64,000 nt of DNA. It comes from Allobosea sp035944375. GTDB lineage: Bacteria > Pseudomonadota > Alphaproteobacteria > Rhizobiales > Beijerinckiaceae. Below, piece by piece: positions 48,556-57,050 of the stretch. The first letter of the stretch is position 1; the number at the start of each line of letters is the position of its first letter. The notes beneath the pieces were generated by a model, which had not been told where the DNA came from, ran no database searches, and was given only the letters and a program-made list of their open reading frames with translations. The stretch lies in NCBI RefSeq assembly GCF_035944375.1, contig NZ_DASZBE010000043.1; one strand, given 5' to 3'. Both the position numbers and the translations under genes were made by a program.

Positions 48556-50955
48556 TCAGCTCGCCGCGGCGCCCGCGGACCAGCGCCACTCCCGGATCTC
48601 CGGCATGTCCTCGCCCGTCTCGCGGATATGGGCCGCATGCGCGATCAGGCGGTCCTCGAAGTGCCGGCGTGCGCGTCCCGTCTCCGGGCCGCGCTCGGGC
48701 AGCCGGTCGATGGCCGCGATGGCGAGGTGGAAGCGGTCGAGTTCGTTCATCACCAGCATGTCGAAGGGCGTCGTCGTGGTGCCTTCCTCGCGATAGCCGT
48801 GGACATGCAGCCCGCCATGGTTGGTGCGGTCGTAGGTCAGGCGATGGATGAGCTGCGGATAGCCGTGGAAGGCGAAGATCACCGGCCGGTCCCGCGTGAA
48901 CAGCGCGTCGAAATCCACATGCTCGAGCCCGTGCGGATGCTGCCGGCGGCTCTGCAGCGTCATCAGATCGACGACGTTGACGACACGAACCGCGAGATCG
49001 GGCAGCGCCTCGCGCAAGAGAGCGGCCGCGGCCAGCGTCTCGATCGTCGGCACGTCGCCGGCGCAGGCGAGGACGATGTCGGGGTCGCAGCCCGCACGCT
49101 CGGTTCCGGCCCACGCCCAGATTCCGATCCCGGCTTCGGCGTGGATCGCGGCCTCGTCGATCGTCAGCCATTGCGGGGCCGGGGCCTTGCCGGCGACGAT
49201 GACGTTGATGCGGTCATAGGTGCGCAGGCAGTGATCCGTGACCCAGAGCAGGGTGTTGGCGTCCGGTGGCAGGTAGATCCGCGCCGTATCGGACTTCTTG
49301 TTGGCGATCAGGTCGAGGAAGCCCGGATCCTGATGGCTGAAGCCGTTATGGTCCTGCTGCCAGACATGCGAGGTCAGGAGGTAGTTCAGCGAGGCGATCG
49401 GCGCGCGCCAGGGGATCTCGCGCGTGACCTTCAGCCATTTCGCGTGCTGGTTCACCATCGAATCGACGATGTGGATGAAGGCCTCGTAGCAGGAGAACAG
49501 GCCGTGCCGGCCGGTCAGCAGATAGCCCTCGAGCCAGCCCTGGCAGAGATGCTCGCTCAAGACCTCCATGACGCGGCCTTCGGGCGCGAGATGCACGTCC
49601 TCGGGCAGGATCGCCTCCCTCCAGACGCGCTCGGTGACGTCGAAAACGGCGTCGAGCCGGTTCGAGGCCGTCTCGTCGGGCCCCATGATTCGGAAATTGC
49701 GGGCCTCCGCGTTGAGGGAGACGACCTCCTTGAGGAATTTGCCCATCGTGCGCGTTGCCTCGGCGACCGCGCCGCCGGGGCCGGGCAGGGCGATGGCGAA
49801 GCGGCGATAGTCGGGCAGCTTCAGCTCGCGCTTCAGCAGCCCGCCATTGGCATGGGGATTGGCGCCCATCCGGCGTGTCCCCGACGGCGCCAGCGCCTGC
49901 AGCTCCGGCTTCAGGCAGCCGTCATCGTCGAACAGCGTCTCGGGCGCATAGCCGCGCATCCAGTCTTCGAGCAGCCTGAGATGGCCGGCGTCGCCGCGTG
50001 CATTGGCGACCGGCACCTGATGCGAGCGCCAGAAGCCCTCGACCATCTTGCCGTCGACGGTCTTCGGCCCCGTCCAGCCCTTGGGGCTGCGTAGCACGAT
50101 CATCGGCCAGCGCGGTCGCCCCGCGACCCCGGCCCCGGAGCGGGCCTGCGCTTGGATCGCGCGGATGCGGTCGCAGACGAGATCGAGCGTGCCGGCCATC
50201 TGCTGGTGCATCAGGTCCGGCTCGCTGCCCTCGACGAAGAAGGGCTCGTAGCCATAGCCGACGAGCAGGCTGCGCAATTCGTCGGCCGGCATCCGGGCGA
50301 GGATCGTCGGATTGGCGATCTTGTAGCCGTTGAGATGCAGGATCGGCAGAACGGCCCCGTCATGCACCGGGTCGAGGAATTTGCTCGAATGCCAGGCGGC
50401 CGCGAGCGGCCCGGTCTCGGCCTCGCCATCGCCGACGACGCAGGCGACGATCAGCTCGGGATTGTCGAAGGCCGCACCGAAGGCATGCACCAGCGCATAG
50501 CCGAGTTCGCCGCCCTCATGGATCGAGCCCGGCGTTTCGGGCGCGGCATGGCTGGGGATGCCGCCGGGAAAGGAGAACTGGCGGAACAGCTTGCGCAGGC
50601 CCTCGGTGTCCCGCGTGATGTCGGGATAGGTCTCTGTATAGGTGCCTTCGAGATAGGTGTTGGCGACCATGCCCGGCCCGCCATGGCCGGGGCCGCAGAC
50701 ATGGAGCATGTCGAGATCGCGCGCCGCGATCACCCGGTTCAGATGCGCGTAGATGAAGTTCAGCCCCGGTGTCGTGCCCCAATGGCCGAGCAGGCGCGGC
50801 TTGACGTGCTCCGGCTTCAGCGGCTCGCGCAGCAGCGGATTGTCGAGCAGGTAGATCTGCCCGACCGAGAGATAATTGGCCGCGCTCCAGTAGCGGTGGA
50901 GGAGCGAGAGCTCATCAGGGCTCAGAGGGCTCGGGCTCGGATTTGCTTGGCTCAT
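48556..50955 (-). CDS. xfp: Xylulose-5-phosphate/fructose-6-phosphate phosphoketolase
   Basis: 799 residues, normal for Xfp. The thiamine-diphosphate domain starts LLGHWGTTPGLNFIYAHLNR, with VCGPGHGGPGMVANTYLEGTY and the ThDP motif GDGEAETGPLAAAWH. ILHLNGYKIANPTIL and GPDETASNRLDAVF are family signatures, and FAFHGYPQLIHRLTYDR closes the enzyme. It splits xylulose-5-P or fructose-6-P with phosphate into acetyl-phosphate plus a triose or tetrose phosphate. The Met at 50955 has a GAAGGA ribosome site. No acetate kinase or Pta gene is adjacent. Confidence 0.95.
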   Translation of the reverse strand: MSQANPSPSPLSPDELSLLHRYWSAANYLSVGQIYLLDNPLLREPLKPEHVKPRLLGHWGTTPGLNFIYAHLNRVIAARDLDMLHVCGPGHGGPGMVANTYLEGTYTETYPDITRDTEGLRKLFRQFSFPGGIPSHAAPETPGSIHEGGELGYALVHAFGAAFDNPELIVACVVGDGEAETGPLAAAWHSSKFLDPVHDGAVLPILHLNGYKIANPTILARMPADELRSLLVGYGYEPFFVEGSEPDLMHQQMAGTLDLVCDRIRAIQAQARSGAGVAGRPRWPMIVLRSPKGWTGPKTVDGKMVEGFWRSHQVPVANARGDAGHLRLLEDWMRGYAPETLFDDDGCLKPELQALAPSGTRRMGANPHANGGLLKRELKLPDYRRFAIALPGPGGAVAEATRTMGKFLKEVVSLNAEARNFRIMGPDETASNRLDAVFDVTERVWREAILPEDVHLAPEGRVMEVLSEHLCQGWLEGYLLTGRHGLFSCYEAFIHIVDSMVNQHAKWLKVTREIPWRAPIASLNYLLTSHVWQQDHNGFSHQDPGFLDLIANKKSDTARIYLPPDANTLLWVTDHCLRTYDRINVIVAGKAPAPQWLTIDEAAIHAEAGIGIWAWAGTERAGCDPDIVLACAGDVPTIETLAAAALLREALPDLAVRVVNVVDLMTLQSRRQHPHGLEHVDFDALFTRDRPVIFAFHGYPQLIHRLTYDRTNHGGLHVHGYREEGTTTTPFDMLVMNELDRFHLAIAAIDRLPERGPETGRARRHFEDRLIAHAAHIRETGEDMPEIREWRWSAGAAAS

Positions 50956-51075
50956 CGGGGCGTCCTTCGCGGTTGCCGGCGGAAGGGACCACGCCGTCTG
51001 GCCGCGCGCCCTGATCGAGCGCAAGCGATCCCGAAGTTTTGCAACTGCGGGTCGCAGCCGCGGCAGGGTCGGACG

Positions 51076-51117
51076 AGGTCAACCGACGAAGGTCAACCGA
51101 GACAGGTCAACAGAACG
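51076..51117. repeat. Three 14-bp tandem direct repeats
   Basis: AGGTCAACCGA, AGGTCAACCGA and AGGTCAACAGA start at 51076, 51090 and 51104, an exact 14-bp period. The array ends about 50 bp before a small ORF. It could be a regulator array or simple slippage. Confidence 0.6.
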
Positions 51118-51165
51118 CCTCGTCCGTCGTATAGCTCCGCAACTTCAGCGAATCGCGAGAGTTCC

Positions 51166-51378
51166 ATGGCCAAGCTCTGCCAGTTCACCTCGCCGGCCGA
51201 CGGCAAGCCGGTTTACGTCAACCCCGACCAGGTCAGCGTCGTCTACAGCTTCAAGGGCGAGCCGCCCGACACGATCATCGCCTTCGGCAAGGACTTCATG
51301 CTCGGCGTCGCCGAGAGCCTGGAGGAAACGGTCGCCCGGCTCGACGCCGCGACAGCGACGCCGCCCTCCACTGGCTGA
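51166..51378 (+). CDS. Small hypothetical protein, FlbD-like pattern
   Basis: 70 residues. CQFTSPADGKPVYVNPDQVSVVYSF...DTIIAFGKDFMLGVAESLEETVARLD alternates short beta-strands and one terminal helix. This resembles the small FlbD/YlzI fold (V-N-P-x-x-I...T-x-I-x-x...G...V-x-E-S-x-E-E-V), but without flagellar neighbours. There is no signal peptide. The start Met at 51166 has a GCGAGAG site upstream. It stands alone, convergent with a GntR gene (12 bp between stops). Confidence 0.6.
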   Translation: MAKLCQFTSPADGKPVYVNPDQVSVVYSFKGEPPDTIIAFGKDFMLGVAESLEETVARLDAATATPPSTG

Positions 51379-51390
51379 TCCCGCCAGGCC

Positions 51391-52110
51391 TCAGCCCGGC
51401 ATCGGGCGGGCATGCGGGGGCACGTCGCTGCGGTCGAACACGTCCGGGAAGCGCTCGGCCAAGCGGGGCAGGGCGCTCAGGATTTCGCGCAGATGGGTCC
51501 GCATCGCCGCCTCGGCCCGCTCGGGATCGCGGGCCTTGATGGCGGCCAGGATGGCCTCGTGCTGGGCGATCAGCAGCGCCAGCGGCGAGGCGTCCGGCAG
51601 GCTGAGATAGCGCACCCGATCGGTCTGGGCGCGCGCGCTCTCGACCACGCGCAGCGCCGGGTCGCACTCGACGCAGTCGGCGATGGCGCGGTGGAAGGCC
51701 TCGTCGAGCGCATAGAAGCGAGCTGAATCGCCGGCCTCCGCCGCCTGCTTCTGCTGGGCGACGAGCTGCTCGATCCGGGCTACGCCAGCTGGATCGATCA
51801 GTTCGGCGGCGCTGCGCACCAGCGCGCATTCGATCGCCTCGCGCACGAAGCGGGCGTTGAGCACCTCCCGCACCGAAATCTTGACGACATAGGTGCCCCG
51901 GCTCGGCAGCACCTGGAGGAGGCCGGCCTCGGCCAGCTTGATGAACGCCTCGCGCACGGGCTGGCGGCTGACGCCATAGCGCAGCGCGACCTCCTTCTCG
52001 GAGAGCGCCTCGCCGGGCTTCAGGCGCATCTCGATGATCGCCTGCCGCAGGATCTGGATGATCTGCGGGACGATCGGGTCCGCCAGCTTCAGCGCAACAG
52101 GGCCGTTCAT
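51391..52110 (-). CDS. GntR-family regulator of the TRAP-uxuA operon
   Basis: 239 residues. The winged helix (ILRQAIIEMRLKPGEALSEKEVALRYGVSRQPVREAFIKLAEAGLL) precedes an FCD domain with FYALDEAFHRAIADCVEC and AQHEAILAAIKARDPERAEAAMRTHLREIL, including metal-ligand His/Asp. It is divergent from the TRAP-uxuA genes, with overlapping palindromes between. A UxuR/ExuR-like role in hexuronate control is inferred from context. The Met at 52110 is preferred; a longer frame starts at 52143 inside the operator. Confidence 0.9.
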   Translation of the reverse strand: MNGPVALKLADPIVPQIIQILRQAIIEMRLKPGEALSEKEVALRYGVSRQPVREAFIKLAEAGLLQVLPSRGTYVVKISVREVLNARFVREAIECALVRSAAELIDPAGVARIEQLVAQQKQAAEAGDSARFYALDEAFHRAIADCVECDPALRVVESARAQTDRVRYLSLPDASPLALLIAQHEAILAAIKARDPERAEAAMRTHLREILSALPRLAERFPDVFDRSDVPPHARPMPG

Positions 52111-52141
52111 CCGTCTTGCCTTCTCCGAAGGTCGGGGTATC

Positions 52142-52160
52142 ATACCGGTATGGTGCCATA
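52142..52160. promoter_or_regulatory. Overlapping operator palindromes of the TRAP-uxuA operon
   Basis: ATACCGGTAT (52142-52151, perfect) overlaps TATGG-TG-CCATA (52149-52160, perfect arms). Both lie between the divergent GntR and dctP genes, 32 bp from the GntR start. This TGGTnnCCA/ATACC shape fits GntR-FCD operators. Confidence 0.55.
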
Positions 52161-52207
52161 CTTCAATGCGTCCCGAGACGCAGGAAGCACCGCAGGGAGG
52201 CTATCAG

Positions 52208-53188
52208 ATGTTCACCGTCAACAGGCGCACGCTGTGCGCGATCGCGTTCGCAGCCGCCGGCCTGGCGCTGCCGGCCGCCGCCCAGGCCCAGGCCCAGCTC
52301 AACGTCAACACCGCGCTGACCCGTGACGACCCGCTCTACAAGGGGCTGGAGCGGATGCGCGATCGCGTCGCCGAGCGCTCCAAGAACCAGCTCACCATCC
52401 GCATCTTCCCGGGCTCGCAGCTCGGCAAGGACGAGGACGTGCTCGAGCAGGCCCGCGCCGGCGCCAATGTCGCGGTCGTGGTCGACGGCGGCCGCCTCGC
52501 CGTCTTCGTCAAGGAGTTCGGCGTGCTCAGCGCGCCCTATCTCGCCGATGGCTTCCAGGGCGTGCGCAAGGTCGTGACCTCGCCGCTGTTCGAAACCTGG
52601 GTCGCCAAGCTGCGGACGACGTCGGGCCACCAGGTCCTGTCGTTCAACTGGTGGCAGGGCGACCGCCACCTGATCACCAACAAGCCGGTCAAGGTCCCCG
52701 CCGACCTCGCGGGCGTGCGCATGCGCACGCCGGGCGCGCCGGTCTGGATGGAGACGATCCGGGCCATGGGCGCGACCCCGACGCCGATGGGCTGGGGCGA
52801 GGTCTATCCGGCCATGCAGCAGAAGGTGATCGACGCCGTCGAGGCGCAGCACCCCGCCACCGTCGGCTCGAAGCTCTACGAGGTCGCCAAGCACGTCACC
52901 AAGACGAGCCATTTCAACCTGATCACCGGCATCGTCACCAGCGCCGCCTGGTTCGACAAGCTGACCCCGGAGTTGAAGACCATCCTGCGCGAGGAATCGC
53001 TGGCCGCCGGCGACTACGCCTCCAAGCTGACCGAGGACTCGCTCGTCGGCTTCGAGGAGACGATGAAGAAGAACGGCATGACCATCACCGAGGTCGACAA
53101 GAAGCCCTTCATCGACGCGACCCAGGGCGTCTACGAGAAGCTCGGCTATACCGATCTGCGGGCCGAGGTCCTGAAGCTCCTCAAGTAA
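52208..53188 (+). CDS. dctP: TRAP transporter solute-binding protein (DctP)
   Basis: 326 residues with a signal peptide (MFTVNRRTLCAIAFAAAGLALPAAAQA). The DctP fold is shown by DDPLYKGLERMRDRVAERSKNQLTIRIFPGSQLG, LAGVRMRTPGAPVWMETIRAMGATPTPMGWGEVYPAMQQKVIDAVE and the conserved Arg (R-M-R-T-P) that binds the carboxylate. It delivers an organic acid to DctQM. With uxuA downstream, a hexuronate or aldonate such as mannonate or glucuronate is the likely solute. A GGGAGG site precedes the ATG. Confidence 0.93.
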   Translation: MFTVNRRTLCAIAFAAAGLALPAAAQAQAQLNVNTALTRDDPLYKGLERMRDRVAERSKNQLTIRIFPGSQLGKDEDVLEQARAGANVAVVVDGGRLAVFVKEFGVLSAPYLADGFQGVRKVVTSPLFETWVAKLRTTSGHQVLSFNWWQGDRHLITNKPVKVPADLAGVRMRTPGAPVWMETIRAMGATPTPMGWGEVYPAMQQKVIDAVEAQHPATVGSKLYEVAKHVTKTSHFNLITGIVTSAAWFDKLTPELKTILREESLAAGDYASKLTEDSLVGFEETMKKNGMTITEVDKKPFIDATQGVYEKLGYTDLRAEVLKLLK

Positions 53189-53217
53189 CGGCGCCGGCAT
53201 CCCGCCAGTGACGATCC

Positions 53218-53243
53218 GGCGGCGCGTCCCGCGTGCCGCCGCC
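53218..53243 (+). terminator. Candidate partial terminator between dctP and dctQ
   Basis: GC-rich hairpin (GGCGGCGCG with CGTGCCGCC, including G-U pairs) followed by GCCTTTCC, about 30 bp after the dctP stop. Its U-tract is poor. It may lower dctQM relative to dctP or protect the dctP message. Confidence 0.35.
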
Positions 53244-53274
53244 TTTCCGCGCGCATCGAACGGACCAAGTCGCC

Positions 53275-53781
53275 ATGTCGCATGTCCTCATCTCGGCCGA
53301 ATTCCTTCTGGCCAAGCTGCTGTTGGCGGCGATCGTGGTGCTCGTCTTCATCGCGGCGATCGGCCGTACGCTCGGCTACCCGCTGATCTGGTCGATCGAC
53401 GTCGCGCAGTTGCTCTTCATCTGGGTCTGCTTTCTCGGCGCCAATCGCGCCATGCGGCTCAAGGCCCATATCGGCGTCGATCTGTTCGTCCGGAAACTGC
53501 CGCGCACGCCGCGCTGGTTCATCGAGATCGGGTTGGCGCTGCTCGCTCTCGCCTTCCTCGTCGCGCTCGCCGTCTCCGGCTATCGGCTGACCGTGCTGAA
53601 CTGGCAGCGCGTCTATGGCGACAGCGGCATCTCCTATGCCTGGGTCACCGCGGCGGTGCCTGTCGGGGCCGCGCTGCTGGCCGTCACGATCGCGATCAAT
53701 CTGGTCCATGCGCTGCGGACACGCTCGCTGGTCTTCTATGCCGACCGGAGCGCCGAGCGCTCCGACAGCCAGCTCGGGTGA
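53275..53781 (+). CDS. dctQ: TRAP transporter small permease (DctQ)
   Basis: 168 residues with four transmembrane helices. The family pattern is seen in VFIAAIGRTLGYPLIWSIDVAQLLFIWVCFLGANRAMRLKAHIGVD, where WxxExA-like positions read WSIDVAQ and the H-I-x-V-D segment ends TM2. It pairs with DctM to form the sodium-dependent membrane part. It sits 86 bp after dctP and 10 bp before dctM. Confidence 0.9.
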   Translation: MSHVLISAEFLLAKLLLAAIVVLVFIAAIGRTLGYPLIWSIDVAQLLFIWVCFLGANRAMRLKAHIGVDLFVRKLPRTPRWFIEIGLALLALAFLVALAVSGYRLTVLNWQRVYGDSGISYAWVTAAVPVGAALLAVTIAINLVHALRTRSLVFYADRSAERSDSQLG

Positions 53782-53791
53782 GGCCCAAACC

Positions 53792-55069
53792 ATGCTGATG
53801 CTCTGGGGTCTCTTCTTCCTGCTGATGTTCCTCGGCCTGCCGGTCGCGCTGGCCATCGGCATGTCCGGCTTCTCCTTCTTCGTCTTCTCCGGCTCGATCC
53901 CGCTCGGCATCGGCGTCCAGCAGATCGCCACCGCCTCGCAGAGCTTCCCTCTGCTCGCCGTGCCGTTCTTCGTGCTGGCCGGGCACATGATGAACAAGAC
54001 CGGCATCACGCACCGGCTGATCGCCTGCTCCAACGTGCTGGTCTCCTGGATGGCGGGCGGCCTCGCCCAGGTCTGCATCCTGCTCTCGACGCTGATGGGC
54101 GGCGTCTCCGGCTCGGCCGTGGCCGATGCCGCCATGGAGGCGCGCATCCTCGGCCCGGACATGATCCGCAGGGGCTATTCGAAGGGCTTCACCTGCGCGG
54201 CGATCGCCGTCGGGTCCCTGATCACGGCGACGATCCCGCCGAGCCTCGGACTGATCCTCTACGGCTTCGTCGGCAACGTCTCGATCGGCCGCCTCTTCCT
54301 CGCGGGCGTCATCCCCGGCCTGCTGATGATGGCGGCGCTGATGACCGTGGTCTGGCTCGTCGCGCGCAAGCGCGGTTACCACTCCGCCACCAAGGAGCTC
54401 CCGACGGGCAGGGCGGTCTGGCGCGCGGTCGTCGACGCCAAATGGGCGCTGCTCTTCCCCGTCGCGCTGCTGTTCGGCATCCGCGCCGGCATTTTCACGC
54501 CCTCGGAGATCGGGGCCTTCGCCGTCGTCTATGCCGTCGTCGTCGGTGTCTTCCTGCACAAGGAACTGACCTTCGAGAGCTTCATGGAGGCACTGGGCGA
54601 GGGCGTGCTCGATGTCGGCGTGATCATGCTGATCATCCTGCTGTCCGGCATGGTCGGCTATGCGCTGATCTTCGAGCAGGCGCCGCAGGAGGTCGCCGAA
54701 TGGATGCTGGGCCTGTCCCAGAACCCGCTGGCGATCATGCTGCTGGTCCTGCTCTTCCTGCTGGTCGCCGGCTTCTTCGTCGAGAGCACGGTGCTGGTGC
54801 TGCTGCTGACACCGATCTTCGTGCCGATCATCACCAAGCTCGGCGTCGACCCCGTGCATTTCGGCATCCTGATGATGTCGATCGTGACGCTCGGCTCGAT
54901 GACGCCGCCGGTCGGCGTGGCGATGTACACGGTCTGCTCGATCCTCGACTGTTCGATCGAGGAGTACCTGGTCGAATCGCTGCCGTTCATTGCCGCGATC
55001 CTCGCCGTCATCGGCTTCCTGGCCCTGTTTCCGGGCGTCGTGCTGTTCCTCCCCAACCTCCTGATGTGA
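53792..55069 (+). CDS. dctM: TRAP transporter large permease (DctM)
   Basis: 425 residues with about eleven to twelve transmembrane segments. DctM signatures: FLGLPVALAIGMSG at the N-terminus, MGGVSGSAVADAAMEARILGPDM (first hairpin), TATIPPSLGLILYG, and the second-half equivalent GSMTPPVGVAMYTVCSI. It moves the substrate with Na+ after delivery by DctP. It starts 10 bp after dctQ and ends 15 bp before uxuA. Confidence 0.93.
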   Translation: MLMLWGLFFLLMFLGLPVALAIGMSGFSFFVFSGSIPLGIGVQQIATASQSFPLLAVPFFVLAGHMMNKTGITHRLIACSNVLVSWMAGGLAQVCILLSTLMGGVSGSAVADAAMEARILGPDMIRRGYSKGFTCAAIAVGSLITATIPPSLGLILYGFVGNVSIGRLFLAGVIPGLLMMAALMTVVWLVARKRGYHSATKELPTGRAVWRAVVDAKWALLFPVALLFGIRAGIFTPSEIGAFAVVYAVVVGVFLHKELTFESFMEALGEGVLDVGVIMLIILLSGMVGYALIFEQAPQEVAEWMLGLSQNPLAIMLLVLLFLLVAGFFVESTVLVLLLTPIFVPIITKLGVDPVHFGILMMSIVTLGSMTPPVGVAMYTVCSILDCSIEEYLVESLPFIAAILAVIGFLALFPGVVLFLPNLLM

Positions 55070-55084
55070 TCCGAGATCGATCCG

Positions 55085-56281
55085 ATGAAACAGACCTGGC
55101 GCTGGTTCGGCCCCGACGACGCCGTCACACTCGCCGCCGCCCGCCAGGCGGGCGCGAGCGGCATCGTCACCGCGCTGCATCACATCCCCTATGGCGAGAT
55201 CTGGAGCGTCGCCGAGATCGAGACGCGCAAGGCACAGATCGCGGCGCCGGGTTTCGGGCTCGACTGGTCGGTGGTGGAAAGTCTGCCCATCCATGAACGC
55301 GTCAAGCTGGGGGAGGGCGATCTCGAGCCGATCTTCGCCAATTATCGGCAGTCGATGGCGAATCTCGCCGCCTGCGGCCTGAAGACGATCTGCTACAACT
55401 TCATGCCGGTGCTGGACTGGACCCGCACCGAACTCGACCATCCGCTGCCCGCCGGCGCCCGCGCCCTGCGGTTCAATGCGCATCAATATCTCGCCTTCGA
55501 CTGGCTGATCCTCGAGCGGCCCGGCGCGGAAGAGGGCCAGTCCCCGGAGCTGCGCGCCAGGGCGAAGGCCTGGTTCGAGGCCTCGACGCAGGCCGACCGC
55601 GACCGCCTGCTCGCCAACATCATGGCCGGCCTGCCGGGGGCCTATGACCGTTACGACGTGCCGGCCCTGCGCGGCATGCTGGCGCGCTATGCCGGCATCG
55701 ACGCGCAGGCGCTGCGGGCGAACTTCGCCCGCTTCCTGCGCGCGGTGGTTCCCGCCGCGCAGGAACTCGGCATCCGCCTCTGCGTCCATCCCGACGACCC
55801 GCCGCGGCCGCTCTTCGGCCTGCCGCGCATCGTCTCGACGGAGGCCGACATCGAGGCTGTCCTCGCCATGGTCGATCTGCCGGCCAACGGGCTCACGCTC
55901 TGCTCCGGCTCGCTCGGCGCCCATCCCGACAACGACGTGCCCGCCATCGCGCGCCGCTTCGCCGACCGGATCTGGTTCGCGCATCTGCGCAATGTCGCCA
56001 AGGACCCGGACGGTTCCTTCATGGAGGCGGAGCATCTCGGCGGCGACACCGACATGGTCGCGCTGATCGCGGCGCTGCTCGACGAGGAGGCGTGGCGCCG
56101 GGCCGAAGGGCATGCCGACTGGGAAATCCCGATGCGGCCCGACCATGGCCACGAGATCCTCGACGACATCGGCCGCGGCAGCTTCCCCGGCTATCCGGCG
56201 ATCGGCCGCCTGCGCGGCCTCGCCGAGCTGCGGGGCGTCATGGCCGCCCTCGCGCATCGGCCGGTCGGGCGGCAGGGCTGA
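55085..56281 (+). CDS. uxuA: Mannonate dehydratase
   Basis: 398 residues. WRWFGPDDAVTLAAARQAGASGIVTALHHIPYGEIW is the UxuA N-terminus. The Mn-ligand residues lie in RLCVHPDDPP, LCSGSLGAHPDND and WFAHLRNV, with MRPDHGHEI near the end. It converts D-mannonate to 2-keto-3-deoxygluconate. The preceding uxaC/uxuB genes and KDG kinase are not in the window, so only the entry of mannonate (or an uptake of hexuronate) is local. It is last in the TRAP operon and converges on another GntR gene (36 bp). Confidence 0.93.
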   Translation: MKQTWRWFGPDDAVTLAAARQAGASGIVTALHHIPYGEIWSVAEIETRKAQIAAPGFGLDWSVVESLPIHERVKLGEGDLEPIFANYRQSMANLAACGLKTICYNFMPVLDWTRTELDHPLPAGARALRFNAHQYLAFDWLILERPGAEEGQSPELRARAKAWFEASTQADRDRLLANIMAGLPGAYDRYDVPALRGMLARYAGIDAQALRANFARFLRAVVPAAQELGIRLCVHPDDPPRPLFGLPRIVSTEADIEAVLAMVDLPANGLTLCSGSLGAHPDNDVPAIARRFADRIWFAHLRNVAKDPDGSFMEAEHLGGDTDMVALIAALLDEEAWRRAEGHADWEIPMRPDHGHEILDDIGRGSFPGYPAIGRLRGLAELRGVMAALAHRPVGRQG

Positions 56282-56317
56282 ACCGGCTCCGCGGCCGCCC
56301 CGCTGCGGCTCAGGCGG

Positions 56318-56983
56318 CTAAAGGACCTCGCGCACGCGCAGCAGCGTCGAGTCCATGTGCTGGCCGATGATGCGGCTCAGCTCCGTGGCGTCGCGCTTGA
56401 GCAGGGCCGCCATCATCTCCTCGTGCTCGGCCACCGCGCCGGCCCATTTCACCGGCCCCTCATTGCCGACGAATCGCAGCCGCTTGATCCGCGACTGCAG
56501 CGTGCCGTGCATCTCCGTCAGCACGGCATTGCCCGAGGCCGCGACGATGGCGCTGTGGATCGCCTGGTTGAGCTTGAAGTATTCGAGCCGGTTGCGCGTC
56601 GCGTAGAGCGCCAGCATCTGCTGGTGCAGGGCGTGGATCGCCTCGATCGTCGCATCGGAAGCCGTCTCGCAGGCCATGCGCCCAGCGAGCTGCTCGAGTG
56701 TCTTCAGCACCTCCAGAACGTCCGCGAGATCGCGCGCCGAAAAGCGCCTGACGATCGCGCCCTTTGCGGGCAGGATCTCGACGAGCCCCTCGCTGGCGAG
56801 GGTCTTGATCGCCTCGCGCAGGGGGGTGCGCGAGACGCCGAGCTGCGCGCCCACCAGCCCCTCATTGATGCGCTGGCCGGGCTCGAGCCGTCCCTCGATG
56901 ATCATGTCGCGGACCCGCTCCAGCACCTCGTCATGGAGGGTCCGTCGCGTGATCCGGGGGTAGTCGATTGCAGGCTCGCTCAT
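56318..56983 (-). CDS. GntR-family regulator (FCD type)
   Basis: 221 residues. DNA-binding part: LHDEVLERVRDMIIEGRLEPGQRINEGLVGAQLGVSRTPLREAIKTLASEGLVEILP. FCD part: YFKLNQAIHSAIVAASGNAVLTEMH and EHEEMMAALLKRDATELSRIIGQHM. It follows the SAF-oxidoreductase gene on the same strand by 67 bp and likely controls it and the divergent PdxA/TTT operon through the palindrome at 58511. The Met at 56983 is chosen; the longer open frame upstream runs antisense-like and lacks homology. Confidence 0.9.
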   Translation of the reverse strand: MSEPAIDYPRITRRTLHDEVLERVRDMIIEGRLEPGQRINEGLVGAQLGVSRTPLREAIKTLASEGLVEILPAKGAIVRRFSARDLADVLEVLKTLEQLAGRMACETASDATIEAIHALHQQMLALYATRNRLEYFKLNQAIHSAIVAASGNAVLTEMHGTLQSRIKRLRFVGNEGPVKWAGAVAEHEEMMAALLKRDATELSRIIGQHMDSTLLRVREVL

Positions 56984-57050
56984 CGCCGTGTCACCGATCC
57001 TGTCTTTATGCCGGTTACGGCATGGGAACCCGGTGCTGTCAAACGCCGGC

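Noticed and set aside
53696..56257. 853-codon open frame on the minus strand, antisense to dctM and uxuA
   Set aside because: It is a GC-rich shadow of well-identified genes, has no domain, and is rich in Arg/Asp/Gln/His low-complexity runs typical of antisense frames.
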